Source: VMCP01 sp964527775 (GTDB taxonomy: Bacteria; Bacteroidota; Bacteroidia; NS11-12g; UBA955). Taken from it: 64,000 nucleotides of DNA. Positions 16,865 through 27,300 of this stretch are shown here, piece after piece (positions within the stretch are counted from its first letter, which is position 1; the number at the start of each line of letters is the position of its first letter). The position numbers and the translations under genes were made by a program. Location of the stretch: positions 7,554 through 71,553 of the forward strand of contig CAZGQS010000010.1 in the NCBI GenBank assembly GCA_964527775.1, in the 5' to 3' direction. The notes under the pieces are model-generated. The model did no database searches. It saw only the letters and a list, made by a program, of their open reading frames with translations, and was not told where the DNA came from.

Positions 16865-17512
16865 ATGACTGTTTTGAGCATCATTGACTTCTTCAGCGAT
16901 TGGCTGCTGCATCTTGACGAAAAACTCACTTATTTAGTGGGCACCTACAAAAACTTAACCTACCTCATTCTCTTTGCCATTGTATTCACCGAAACAGGCC
17001 TCGTAGTTATGCCCCTTTTACCCGGTGACTCCCTCCTGTTTGCAGCCGGATCCATTGCTGCTCTTGACAATACGTTGAACATTTTCGTACTCATTCCTCT
17101 ACTAATCGCCGCCGCCCTATTGGGAGATAACACCAATTATTTCATCGGCTCTCGATTTGGAACCCGCGTCTTTGACCTCAATTGGAAACTTCTGAAACGC
17201 GAATACCTCACCCAAACCGAAGAATTTTATGCCAAACACGGTGGTTACACCCTCATTATGGCCCGTTTTGTTCCCATCGTAAGAACCTTCGCCCCCTTCG
17301 CTGCTGGAATGGGCTCCATGACCTACGGAAAATTCTTGGGTTACTGCATCGCCGGTGCCGTTCTCTGGGTTACATCTATCACTTCTTTGGGATATGCCCT
17401 CGGTAACCATCCTTGGGTTAAAGATAACTTCGAAACCGTAGTCTTTGGCATCATCGGAATCTCCGTATTGCCCATGATTTGGCAGGCCGTAAAATCCAAA
17501 TTCAAGAAATAA
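16865..17512 (+). CDS. DedA family membrane protein
   Basis: A 215-residue inner-membrane protein of the DedA/VTT superfamily. Marks are ETGLVVMPLLPGDSLLF, GDNTNYFIGSRFG and the signature MARFVPIVRTFAPFAAGMGSM, containing the conserved arginines. DedA proteins help maintain membrane potential and are implicated in recycling undecaprenyl-phosphate and other lipids by flipping. It is the first gene of a tight unit with aroE (2-base gap) and the M1 aminopeptidase (2-base gap). Confidence 0.9.
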   Translation: MTVLSIIDFFSDWLLHLDEKLTYLVGTYKNLTYLILFAIVFTETGLVVMPLLPGDSLLFAAGSIAALDNTLNIFVLIPLLIAAALLGDNTNYFIGSRFGTRVFDLNWKLLKREYLTQTEEFYAKHGGYTLIMARFVPIVRTFAPFAAGMGSMTYGKFLGYCIAGAVLWVTSITSLGYALGNHPWVKDNFETVVFGIIGISVLPMIWQAVKSKFKK

Positions 17513-17514
17513 AC

Positions 17515-18261
17515 ATGCCCCTTTCCAAAGACCAGCCCTTTTTGCTTGGACTCATTGGAAACCCCGTTGAACACTCCCGTTCGCCCCAAATTTTTGAGCG
17601 TTTTTTTTCTTCCGAAGGATATTCTCACGCCCAATACCACCTTTTCCCATTGAATTCAGTGCATGGACTGAATGAATTGATTTCTACCCATCCAACCCTA
17701 GTGGGGGTTAACGTAACCATACCGTTCAAGCAAGACATCCTATCTTTACTACATTTTACATCCCCAGAAGCACTTTCTATAGGAGCCGTAAATACCGTAA
17801 AAATCATCAGGAATAGTGAATCTAAAACTCATGAATTGCATGGATACAACACCGATTACTTTGGCTTTGAGGCTAGTTTGAAAGAACTTCCCCAGAAACC
17901 CCAAAAAGCCATTGTCATAGGCACAGGAGGTTCATCAAAAGCGGTGACAGCCGTTCTCAAAGTACACGATATTCCTTTTTCTTACGTTAGTAGAAGTATG
18001 GGTTTGACTCTGTCTGAAACCTCTTATTCCGAAACCCTCATTGTCAATTGTACCCCCGTGGGTATGCATCCTAAAATTGATGAATCTCCCCTGGTAAATC
18101 TTCACTATTTTGACAATACTTGCACTCTTATTGACTTGATTTACAACCCCGAACAAACTTTAATTATGCAACAATGCCAAAAAAACGGCATTTTTGCAAT
18201 GAACGGAAAACGCATGTTGCAAATCCAAGCCGAAAAAGCTTGGAGTATTTTCAAATCTTAA
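17515..18261 (+). CDS. aroE: Shikimate dehydrogenase
   Basis: Reduces 3-dehydroshikimate to shikimate with NADPH in aromatic amino-acid synthesis. In 248 residues: GLIGNPVEHSRSP (substrate-binding SRS), GVNVTIPFKQD with the catalytic Lys, GYNTDYFGF with the Asn-Thr-Asp motif, and GTGGSSKAV for NADP binding. Its start at ATG 17515 lies two bases after the dedA stop; the open frame upstream of it is inside dedA. It ends two bases before the next ATG, so it belongs to the dedA-aroE-aminopeptidase unit. Confidence 0.93.
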   Translation: MPLSKDQPFLLGLIGNPVEHSRSPQIFERFFSSEGYSHAQYHLFPLNSVHGLNELISTHPTLVGVNVTIPFKQDILSLLHFTSPEALSIGAVNTVKIIRNSESKTHELHGYNTDYFGFEASLKELPQKPQKAIVIGTGGSSKAVTAVLKVHDIPFSYVSRSMGLTLSETSYSETLIVNCTPVGMHPKIDESPLVNLHYFDNTCTLIDLIYNPEQTLIMQQCQKNGIFAMNGKRMLQIQAEKAWSIFKS

Positions 18262-18263
18262 TA

Positions 18264-21125
18264 ATGAAAAAAAATTACATTCTCGCCTTCTCCTTAACGG
18301 CACTATTCGTTGCCTGCGGCGGACCCAAAACTGTGGTAGATGGAGAAAAACAAATCTTCACCCGTCAAGAAGTTGGTGAAATCCTCAACAACATCCTTTA
18401 TGCTGGAGGAAAAGATCTTCCCTACCAAGCCCCAGCAGATAAACCTTGGGTTTTAAATCACACCGATTTAGATATTTCTGTTGATTTTGACAACCACACC
18501 ATCACCGGAACTGCAACCCTAACTCTTCAACCTTATTACTACCTTCAAGATAGCTTGGTTTTGGACGCCAAGAAGATGGACATTTTTGACGTGCGTTTAT
18601 CGAACCAAAATGGCGCCCCCAATGGCCCGGCTCCTGAAAAACTCAATTTCAGATATACAGATTCGTTGCACTTAGTCATCAAGTTTAAAGAAAATTACAC
18701 CGCCAATCAGAAAGTTCAAATCAGCATTGATTACCAAGCAAACCCTGATAGAAAAGTATTTCAATTAGATCAAACCACCGGCACTGCAATCAAAAGCGAT
18801 AAAGGTGCATATTTTGTCAATACTGACGGAAAAGACCCCGTTAGCCCCATGCAAATGTGGACACAAGGCGAGCCACAAGCCAATTCTTGTTGGTTCCCCA
18901 CTATTGACGTCCCCAACCAAAAACACACCCATAAAATCAAAGTAAAATATCCAGCCCAACTCACTTGCATTAGCAATGGCGTTAGAATCTCATCGGAAAC
19001 CGAAAAACTTGCAGCTAACGAAGGTGCACCCGTTAAACCCACCAAAACCGATGTTTGGGAAATGAAACAACCTCACGCCGTTTACCTAACTATGTTGGCC
19101 ATCGGCGACTGGAAATCGGTAAAAGATCGTTCCGTTAAGTTCGATAAAGAAATTCCTGTTCAATACTTTGTAGAAGACATATACACTTCAGATGCGAAAG
19201 CCGTATTTGGTAATACGCCTGAGATGATTGAGTTTTTCAGCTCTTTTACTGGAGTTCCTTTCATGTGGGCAAAATACGATCAAATTGTTGCCCGTGACTT
19301 TGTGAGCGGTGCCATGGAAAACACCACCGCGGTCATTCACAATGAACGTCTTCAAGATCCTGACAACGATATGGAAGACTACGTTGCTCATGAACTTTTC
19401 CATCACTGGTTTGGTGATTATGTTACTTGCGAAAGTTGGGCTCACTTAACCTTAAACGAGAGCTTCGCCAACTATTCAGAATACCTTTGGAGAGAATACA
19501 AATACGGAAAAGACAACGCAGATGCTTGGATGTTCGAGAATTTGGATATTGATCCTGAATCATCAAACAAAAATGCACTGGTCAATCACCACTACACACT
19601 TATTGATAACCAGTTCGATGATATTAGATACAACAAAGGTGCTGGTATCTTACATCGATTGAGAAACCAAATTGGCACCGATGCTTTTAAAGCATCTATG
19701 AAGCTCTATTTAACAACACATGCCTACAAAAATGCCAATGTGTATGATTGGAAAAAATGCGTAGAAACGGTAACCGGAACCAATATGGACCATTTCTTCA
19801 ATACGTGGTATTTTTCAAAAGGTCAACCTGACTTGTATATAACTATTGATAACAGCACGGGGTCTTCTGTTCTGAATATCATCAACTCTACAGATCAAGG
19901 TGAACCAACCCAATTGAGTTATGGAAAGTCTAAGTTCTTAAAATTGAGAATCCTTGCTCGCACCGATAAAGGCCGTAACATAGACACCACTATTACTACC
20001 AGTGTTTATCAAGAATTGAACGAAATCTCTTTCCCTAATGAAACCATAGCTCAATATATTGTTGATCCATATTATTCAAATGCACTAATTTTTAAAGGCA
20101 AAAGCTTCTTAAGAGACAATTCTAAAGATATAGATCCAGAAGAAATTGAAACCAATTACCAGAACTTGAAATTCTCTCAAGAAATCAAAGCTTCTCACAT
20201 CGTTCAAAAACAGATGTATGTTGATTGGTTAAAGAGTTACGTTCAATTTGGCGTAAATCTATCTAAAAGTCCAGATTGGCCAGCGTTAAAAAATAAAACC
20301 CAAGAGAGATTCATCACTGAAACCTTAAACGGACTGCAAGACAGCAACATCAGCAGAGTTTGGCTGCCCTTATCAAATGATTTCATATTCAAGCCCGAAG
20401 AAACGGTTGAAGAGAAACTAACAATGGCAGATTTATTCCCTGCAAATGAGGAAACACAACAAAAATTCATGGATTGGATCAAGTCATATTATCAAAATCC
20501 AAACATTACAGCTAAATCTAAACTTCAGTTTTACAACTTTGTGCCCAAAGAGATGGAAAGCAAAATGGATGTCGTTTTCCCCTATTACAGCAATCCCAAG
20601 AAAGGCATAGAAGACATTGAGAATGCCGCAAAAACTGGAAACTCACATTTAACCGTTTTGTATGCGCGTATTTTTTACGATTTAAACAAGGAGAAAGCCA
20701 TGGCCAACAATGATTTGTTGTATCAATTTACCATAAGCGCCATCAACAATCCTGAAATCAATGACAAAGTTCGTAGAGATTTAGCCTTGGTACAGTTTTC
20801 AAGATTGACAAATCCACAGAAAAAATACGATTTGATGTTGGCTGTATTCAACAGCAATCTCCACAAGGAATATCAATTTAAAATATGCGACAGAGCCATT
20901 CCTTTTGCTGATGAAACTTCGGGTATGGAAAACACCCAGTTTTTACAAAAAATGTGGAACTCAGAGGTGGTTAAAAATTCCATACTTTTCAAACGCATGC
21001 TGAAGAAAGCTACTTCCAAAGAATGGGAGAGTTTGCAGAATGAATATCCAACAGAAAAAGATATCATTAAATCGAGCACCAAAGACCGTTATAAACTGAT
21101 AAAAGTCATACAAAATGTAGAGTGA
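18264..21125 (+). CDS. M1 family zinc aminopeptidase, lipoprotein
   Basis: A 953-residue lipoprotein (lipobox FVAC|GG near residue 18). The M1 signature is complete: exopeptidase motif GAMENTT (about 348), zinc site HELFHHW (about 375, HExxH) and the third ligand in NESFANYSEYLW (about 397). The N-terminal part (about 50-230) is the usual beta-saddle and the C-terminal part is helical. M1 enzymes remove N-terminal residues from peptides; a lipid anchor puts this one in the periplasm or on the outer membrane, for use of peptides as nutrients. The start at 18264 is two bases after aroE; earlier in-frame codons lie inside aroE. Confidence 0.92.
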   Translation: MKKNYILAFSLTALFVACGGPKTVVDGEKQIFTRQEVGEILNNILYAGGKDLPYQAPADKPWVLNHTDLDISVDFDNHTITGTATLTLQPYYYLQDSLVLDAKKMDIFDVRLSNQNGAPNGPAPEKLNFRYTDSLHLVIKFKENYTANQKVQISIDYQANPDRKVFQLDQTTGTAIKSDKGAYFVNTDGKDPVSPMQMWTQGEPQANSCWFPTIDVPNQKHTHKIKVKYPAQLTCISNGVRISSETEKLAANEGAPVKPTKTDVWEMKQPHAVYLTMLAIGDWKSVKDRSVKFDKEIPVQYFVEDIYTSDAKAVFGNTPEMIEFFSSFTGVPFMWAKYDQIVARDFVSGAMENTTAVIHNERLQDPDNDMEDYVAHELFHHWFGDYVTCESWAHLTLNESFANYSEYLWREYKYGKDNADAWMFENLDIDPESSNKNALVNHHYTLIDNQFDDIRYNKGAGILHRLRNQIGTDAFKASMKLYLTTHAYKNANVYDWKKCVETVTGTNMDHFFNTWYFSKGQPDLYITIDNSTGSSVLNIINSTDQGEPTQLSYGKSKFLKLRILARTDKGRNIDTTITTSVYQELNEISFPNETIAQYIVDPYYSNALIFKGKSFLRDNSKDIDPEEIETNYQNLKFSQEIKASHIVQKQMYVDWLKSYVQFGVNLSKSPDWPALKNKTQERFITETLNGLQDSNISRVWLPLSNDFIFKPEETVEEKLTMADLFPANEETQQKFMDWIKSYYQNPNITAKSKLQFYNFVPKEMESKMDVVFPYYSNPKKGIEDIENAAKTGNSHLTVLYARIFYDLNKEKAMANNDLLYQFTISAINNPEINDKVRRDLALVQFSRLTNPQKKYDLMLAVFNSNLHKEYQFKICDRAIPFADETSGMENTQFLQKMWNSEVVKNSILFKRMLKKATSKEWESLQNEYPTEKDIIKSSTKDRYKLIKVIQNVE

Positions 21126-21171
21126 TTTCAAGAACTTTGTGTTAATTCTTGGTTGTTATTTAAAATCATTC

Positions 21172-21179
21172 TAAATTTG
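21172..21179 (+). promoter_or_regulatory. -7 box of feoAB
   Basis: TAAATTTG, a full match to TAnnTTTG, seven bases before the feoA ATG. TTG triplets lie 16 and 20 bases upstream. I see no obvious Fur box in the 61-base gap. Confidence 0.5.
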
Positions 21180-21186
21180 TGAGAGG

Positions 21187-21417
21187 ATGAGCACAAACGC
21201 GGCAGAAATTGAACTGGAAAGCACTTACGAAATAGAGTCGCTCAGTGAAGGCAGTTTGCATCAAAAACTTTCTGAAATGGGCTGTATCCCCGGCACAGAA
21301 ATAGAGAAACTATTTACTGCTCCGGGAGGAGACCCAGTAGCTTACAGAATTGACTCATACATATTAGGACTTCGCTTAGCTGAAGCTTCACAAATCATGG
21401 TAAAGCGCGTTAAATAA
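21187..21417 (+). CDS. feoA: Ferrous iron transport protein A
   Basis: A 76-residue SH3-like protein. LHQKLSEMGCIPGTEIEKLFTAPGGDPVAYRI and the tail LRLAEASQIMVKRV follow the FeoA pattern (L..MG..PG..I..., then the YR.....I.LR..EA..I.V fold). FeoA is a small cytoplasmic partner that modulates the FeoB ferrous-iron channel. It lies six bases upstream of feoB in the same direction. Confidence 0.9.
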   Translation: MSTNAAEIELESTYEIESLSEGSLHQKLSEMGCIPGTEIEKLFTAPGGDPVAYRIDSYILGLRLAEASQIMVKRVK

Positions 21418-21423
21418 ATCCGC

Positions 21424-23376
21424 ATGAAGTGGAAACGCATTGCCCTCATTGGAAATCCCAACTGTGGAAAGTCTACGCTTTTCAATAGATTAACTGGGCT
21501 ATCTCAGAAAACCAGCAACCTACCCGGTACAACAGTAGATTCATTCGAAGGAAAACTTCAAAACAATGAAACTACCATCGTTGATTTACCCGGAATCTAC
21601 AGTTTGTTCACCAACACAGACTACGAGAAAGTAGTGGCAAAAAATCTTCTTGGTTTCGGCACATCGGCCCCTGAAGCTCTATTTTTCATTCTCGATGCCT
21701 CAAACTTGCGTCGCAATTTGTTGTTGTTGTCACAAGTAGCCGAATTGGGTATACCCACTGCCGGAATCCTTACCATGCATGACACTGCACTTAGACGTAA
21801 CATCGAAATAGATATTCAAGAGCTCTCTAAGCAACTGGGCATTCCCATCATCACTTTCAATCCTCGCAAAGACAAAGATTTAACCCCCGTTTTAAATCTG
21901 AATCCAACTATCGGACAGAAAATACAAACCACTCCCCATTTTACAAATCGCTTAGATTCTTTCATTCAAGGCACACTTCCAGAAGGTATATCTGCTGAAA
22001 CTTTACTCCGATACAACCAAATTGACGGTGTAATTAAGAAAAGTGTCAAGCGAAAGACCAAATTCAGTTCGGTTAACACCCTCAAAATAGACAAAGTCCT
22101 TACTCACCCTATTACCGGAATTTTAGCCTTTGTTTTGGTGATGCTAGCCCTATTCCAAAGCGTATTTATGCTTGCAGAATTCCCCATGCAAGGAATTGAA
22201 TGGGCCTTTTCCTCCGTGCGCTCGCAAGTTGACCAATGGCTCCCTTCAACAACTACCCTTGGAAACTTCGTAAGCAATGGCATCATCAGCGGCTTGGAAG
22301 GAGTAATCATCTTTGTGCCGCAAATTTTCATCCTTTTTTTTCTGATTGGAATTTTAGAAGATAGCGGATACATGGTTCGTGCCAGCTTTTTGACCGATAG
22401 AATCATGCGTAAACTAGGTTTGAACGGCCGCTCCATCATTCCCCTTGTTGGAGGATTTGCCTGTGCCATTCCCTCTATCATGGCCACTAGGAACATTCGC
22501 AACAAGACCGAGCGCTTAGTTACCATGCTAATTGTACCCCTGATGAGCTGCAGTGCCCGTTTACCAGTGTACATCTTACTCATTTCATTGGTTGTGCCCG
22601 TGGGTGTTTTTTGGGGACCATTTCACGCTCAAACGGTCTTAATGACATCAGCCTATTTCGCCGGCATTTTTGTGGCAATCATCATGGCCCTTGTTCTTAA
22701 AATCTTCCTAAAAAACAAAGAAACCTCAGAATTTGTATTAGAACTACCTACCTATCAAGCTCCCCGACTACAAACCGTTTTAAACAACGCATGGATCAAG
22801 TGCAAGTCCTTCCTTGGAGAAGCCGGTAAAGTCATCATCATCATTTCCATGGTATTGTGGGCTCTTTCAAATTATGGTCCATCAAAAGACATGCAAAAAG
22901 CAGAGCAATTGGCACAAACAGAAACATCTAACGGCAACCCTGACAGCCTCCAAATTAAGAATTCCCTGAAATTAGAAGCCAGCTATGCAGGACATCTAGG
23001 AAAATTCATTGAACCAGCCATCAGGCCCTTAGGTTATGATTGGAAAACCGGAATAGCACTGATTTCATCATTTGCAGCGCGCGAAGTATTTGTTGGAACC
23101 ATGAGCACCCTCTTTCAATCTAATGAAGAGGAAGATGTGGTGGGAATCAGACAAAAAATGCAAGCCCAAATCAATCCAGCAACCGGCCAAGAACAATATA
23201 CTCCGGCTTACGCTGTAAGTCTAATGTTGTTTTATGCTTTTGCTTTGCAGTGTGTGAGTACGGTTGCCGTGCTCAAAAAAGAAACAGGTTCTTGGAAGTG
23301 GCCCATCATCTTGTTCGCATTGTATGGTTTCATCGCATATTTCTCGGCGTTCATCGTATATCAAACACTATCTTAA
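21424..23376 (+). CDS. feoB: Ferrous iron transporter FeoB (GTPase-linked)
   Basis: A 650-residue inner-membrane Fe2+ transporter. The N-terminal G domain has G1 GNPNCGKST (10-18) and G3 DLPG (54-57), followed by a helical GDI-like region and two Gate domains (VPLVGGFACAIPSIMATRNI with conserved Cys/Pro, FAAREVFVGTMSTLF) among about ten membrane segments. The expected G4 motif NxxD reads TMHD at 117-120 (ILTMHDTAL), so the guanine-contacting Asn is replaced by Thr. No FeoC follows; rpoD comes next. Confidence 0.94.
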   Translation: MKWKRIALIGNPNCGKSTLFNRLTGLSQKTSNLPGTTVDSFEGKLQNNETTIVDLPGIYSLFTNTDYEKVVAKNLLGFGTSAPEALFFILDASNLRRNLLLLSQVAELGIPTAGILTMHDTALRRNIEIDIQELSKQLGIPIITFNPRKDKDLTPVLNLNPTIGQKIQTTPHFTNRLDSFIQGTLPEGISAETLLRYNQIDGVIKKSVKRKTKFSSVNTLKIDKVLTHPITGILAFVLVMLALFQSVFMLAEFPMQGIEWAFSSVRSQVDQWLPSTTTLGNFVSNGIISGLEGVIIFVPQIFILFFLIGILEDSGYMVRASFLTDRIMRKLGLNGRSIIPLVGGFACAIPSIMATRNIRNKTERLVTMLIVPLMSCSARLPVYILLISLVVPVGVFWGPFHAQTVLMTSAYFAGIFVAIIMALVLKIFLKNKETSEFVLELPTYQAPRLQTVLNNAWIKCKSFLGEAGKVIIIISMVLWALSNYGPSKDMQKAEQLAQTETSNGNPDSLQIKNSLKLEASYAGHLGKFIEPAIRPLGYDWKTGIALISSFAAREVFVGTMSTLFQSNEEEDVVGIRQKMQAQINPATGQEQYTPAYAVSLMLFYAFALQCVSTVAVLKKETGSWKWPIILFALYGFIAYFSAFIVYQTLS

Positions 23377-23417
23377 AACAAGTTATTAATTTATCGGTTT
23401 TTTAGTTGCAAAAATTG

Positions 23418-23425
23418 TAATTTTG
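23418..23425 (+). promoter_or_regulatory. -7 box upstream of rpoD
   Basis: TAATTTTG fits TAnnTTTG and lies 27 bases before the rpoD ATG at 23453, a longer leader than most genes here. Confidence 0.45.
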
Positions 23426-23452
23426 CACGGCTAATTTTATCGTATTTTATAC

Positions 23453-24316
23453 ATGAGGCAGTTAAAAATTTCAAAACAGTTTACCAACCGCGAAAACAAG
23501 TCCCTTGACAAGTACTTGAACGAAATCTCAAAAGTGCCAATGATTGATGCACAAGAAGAAGTTCAACTCGCTCAGCGAATCAGAGAAGGTGACCAAGCTG
23601 CGTTGGAAAAACTGGTTAACGCCAACTTAAGATTTGTGGTATCTGTATCAAAGCAGTACCAAAACCAAGGACTCACCTTGGGTGACCTCATCAACGAGGG
23701 GAACATGGGCCTTATCAAAGCCGCAAAACGTTTTGATGAAACCCGCGGATTCAAATTTATTTCTTACGCTGTTTGGTGGATTAGACAATCCATTCTTCAA
23801 GCTTTAGCAGATCAAAGTCGTATTGTTAGACTACCCTTGAACAAAGTTGGTAGTTTAGGCCGTATCACACAAGCTGCTGCCCGTTTGGAACAAGAACTTG
23901 AAAGAGAACCTACACCACAAGAAATTGCTGACTCTTTAGAAATTCCTCTAACTGAAGTAGAAAACGCGTTGCGTTCTTCAGGAAGACACCTTAGTATTGA
24001 TGCTCCCTTGGCCGAAGGCGAAGACAACACACTGCTTGGTGTTCTTGACAACAACGATGAACCCAATCCTGACATGCCACTTTTGAACGAGTCATTGCAA
24101 AATGAAATCAATAGGGTTATCTCTACTCTAAGCGACAAAGAACGCGATGTATTGAAGTATTACTTTGGTCTTGACGGCAATGCCGCTCATACCTTAGAAG
24201 ACATTTCAGACAAAGTAGGCCTTACTCGTGAAAGAGTACGTCAAATCAAGGAGAAAGCGTTACGTCGTTTGAGAAAATCAAGCAAAAGTAAAATTCTGAA
24301 AAGTTATTTGGGTTAA
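23453..24316 (+). CDS. rpoD: Primary sigma factor (RpoD/SigA type)
   Basis: A 287-residue sigma-70 factor lacking the long region 1.1 and the non-conserved insert, as usual in Bacteroidota. Region 1.2 (SLDKYLNEISKVPMIDAQEE), 2.1-2.4 (LVNANLRFVVSVSKQYQNQG, FKFISYAVWWIRQSI), region 3 (EREPTPQEIADSLEI) and region 4 (LSDKERDVLKYYFGLDG, then the helix-turn-helix LEDISDKVGLTRERVRQIKEKALRRLR) are all present. It is the factor expected to read the TAnnTTTG boxes listed in this window. It ends before a strong bidirectional terminator. Confidence 0.95.
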   Translation: MRQLKISKQFTNRENKSLDKYLNEISKVPMIDAQEEVQLAQRIREGDQAALEKLVNANLRFVVSVSKQYQNQGLTLGDLINEGNMGLIKAAKRFDETRGFKFISYAVWWIRQSILQALADQSRIVRLPLNKVGSLGRITQAAARLEQELEREPTPQEIADSLEIPLTEVENALRSSGRHLSIDAPLAEGEDNTLLGVLDNNDEPNPDMPLLNESLQNEINRVISTLSDKERDVLKYYFGLDGNAAHTLEDISDKVGLTRERVRQIKEKALRRLRKSSKSKILKSYLG

Positions 24317-24338
24317 TCATCTGATTATTTACACGCCC

Positions 24339-24380
24339 AACAATAAAAAGGGCCGTCGCGAGACGGCCCTTTTTATTGTT
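24339..24380. terminator. Bidirectional intrinsic terminator between rpoD and the giant PKD protein
   Basis: Perfect 19-bp arms at 24339-24357 and 24362-24380 around the loop GCGA. The GC-rich core GGGCCGTC/GACGGCCC is flanked by A-runs and T-runs on both sides, so it can stop transcription from both strands. Confidence 0.9.
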
Positions 24381-24396
24381 AACCAATTCTATTATT

Positions 24397-27300
24397 CTAA
24401 TTCAATAATGTTACTGTGCCTTTGTAAGTATAAAGCTGGTTATCTACATATCTAAAGACCATAGAATATCCATAAACCCCTTCAGGCACTTTAGTTCCAT
24501 CATTATCATATCCTAACCACTTTTCTTCTGGTTTAGTTGTCTTCCACATAATGTTACCCCATCGGTCAAAAATCATCAATTCATAACGCTCCAATCCAAA
24601 AGTGGTATAAGGGCCAAATCCTTCATTCAAACCGTCAATATTAGGACTGAAGGCCGTAGGCAACCACATCAACAATTCAGGCTTCAAGAAAATCATGGCA
24701 GACGCACTGTCTTTGCAACCTGAAGGCGTCGATGCCAACAATCTCACCTTGAAATCTCCAGTTGCACTGAATGTTTTATTTATTGGACCCATTCCGTAGT
24801 CAACTTGTCCGTCTTGGAACACCCATTCTAAATCTGTTGCACCAGAACCTGTAAAGTCAAATCTCCAATCTGTTTCTAGTCCTTTACTCAACAAATATTC
24901 TGAGGTAAAGCTTGCCTTAGGCTTAACATAAATATTCACAGGGTAACTGGTTGCTTTGCCGGTACATCCGTAAGAACTAGTAACATTCAAATTGACTAAA
25001 TAGGCTCCTTCAGTATTATATGTGTATTTTGGACTGGATGAAGTTGATGTTGATCCGTTTCCAAAATCCCAAGAATAGGAAGCGGTTCCTTTATTCAGCA
25101 ACAATACACTTCCAAATTGTATTTCCTCACTTGCACAAGCATCTTTACCTGTAATTGAAACCAAAGGAGTTTCTGCTACATATATATTCAATGATTGAGT
25201 AGATAAACAACCCTCTGCAGATGCAACGCCCAACGTAACCACTTTAATTCCAGTATCAGTCAAGGTTTGAGTTGGAATGTTCTTTTGTAAAACCTGTATG
25301 GGGGCACCGCTGCTACCAGCAATTTGCCAGCCATACATTACAGGAATTGTGGCTCCATTTTCATTTGACGAATTGGTAAATACAAAACTATTCCCTTGAA
25401 CACATTGTTCGTCATCATTGACTGTAAACTTAGCAATTGGAACAGCAAAAATTCTAACGTCTTTGATCATTGAGTCCTTGCAACCCTGACTGGATGTTAC
25501 CACCATCTTTACAGGGTAATTACCCGTAGATGTGAAGGTTTTATTTAAATACGTTGAACCAGTCGCAGTTGTTCCATCGTTAAAGTCCCAAAGAACCGAA
25601 AATGAACCCGAAAAATTAGTTCTATCAACAAAATCGAAATCTTGAGAATAATAACAAGCGGTATCTTTATTCACAGTAAAATTAGCCGTAGGCGTATTCA
25701 CAACCGTAACCGTAGTAACGGCAGAATCTTTACAACTTTGATTAGAAGTTACCACATGCTTCACGTTATAAGTACCAACTGCTGCATAAATCTTCACAAA
25801 AGAATCATTTGACGAACTAGAACCGTCTCCGAAGGTCCAATCATGGAACAACTTTCCTCCAGCATTCCACTTATTGGCACTTTTGAAATTGAACCTATTT
25901 CCTACCAAACACCCTACGGCATTGTCTGGACTGATGCTCGCATCAGGCACATTATAAACCGTAAGATTCTTTTGCACAGAGTCCATACATCCATGAACAG
26001 TTGTGGCAATTAATCGCACCCAATAAACTCCTTCAGTATTGAATTTCTTAGAAGTAATCACTTTTGCATAGTTGCTTGTTCCGTCACTGAATTTCCAATC
26101 ACTTCTAGCAGTTAACTGACTATTCGCAGGAACAGTACTCTTACATTCTAAATCGAAAAAGTGACCTTGAAAACAATTTGAACTATCTGTTACGGTCAAG
26201 ATTGCTTTGGGCTCAGGAGCTACAAAAACCGTGGATCGAGCACTATCTCTACATCCTTTATCGGTCTCCGTAATCAACAATATCTTCTGGGTACCAGTAT
26301 CAGAAAACTTGATATTGGACAAAGTACCTTGATTGGGGTACGACTTACCAGCTATTTGCCATTCGTCAGTGAACGAACCAAAATCGATGGTTGTATTATC
26401 ATAAAACTCAAAACTGTTTGATTTCTTACATTGATCTATGATTTTACTTCCAATTTGAGTTTTCCCCACTGGATAGACTATAAACAATGAATCAATGGTA
26501 TCATGACAGAAGTAAGGAGTCTCTGTAATCAATCGGATATTGAAGGTATCAGCAAATTTAAATACATGTCTACCCTTCCTATCACTGCTGGTATCTTTGG
26601 TTGATCCGTCACCAAAATCCCAAAACGACCTACCCACTCCCAACGGACTACTACTACTATCAATGACATTGGCGACTGCATTCTGACAGAAATGAGTTAC
26701 TGGAAAGTTGATCTTCGCAATTGGATACGGGTGAACTATTAAAGTTGTATCAAGGGTATCTCTACATCCTTTTCTAGATTGAACGATGTATCTGAGGTTA
26801 TTGGTACTGAGTGAATCAAAAGATATTTTAAAGTCTTTGGCACTATCTTTCTTGGTAATGGCCTTTGTGTGTTGATATTGTGCAGACCACCATGAAACCT
26901 TCCAGCCATCATCATTGTATTTAGAACCATCGGTCATATCAAATACGTTTTGCTTGTAACACTGGTTCAAGGTGTCGTATTTAATACCTGCATAAATCAC
27001 GTTTGCTCTTCGCACATAGGTAGTATCAGATGCGGCACAATTTGTAGAGGTATCTAAGACTCTAACCCATGCATAACCATCTTTCGTGGCTGTATAAGTA
27101 TTGGCGGTGGAGTTATCGTGCCATTTATAGGTGAACTTTGCAGATGAAGGTACTTTTAACTGAACGTTCAACGTATTTGCACATTGAGTGGTGGTATCTG
27201 GGAAACTAAATACAGGACCAGGCAATACGTTGATGATTTTACTTCTGATAATAGTATCATCTTTATTACAAGCGTTTGGTACTACTACCTTCATCAAAAC

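Noticed and set aside
22104..22583. 159-codon open frame antisense to feoB
   Set aside because: It is the shadow of conserved FeoB membrane segments; the translation is Met/Lys/Ser-rich with no recognisable motif.
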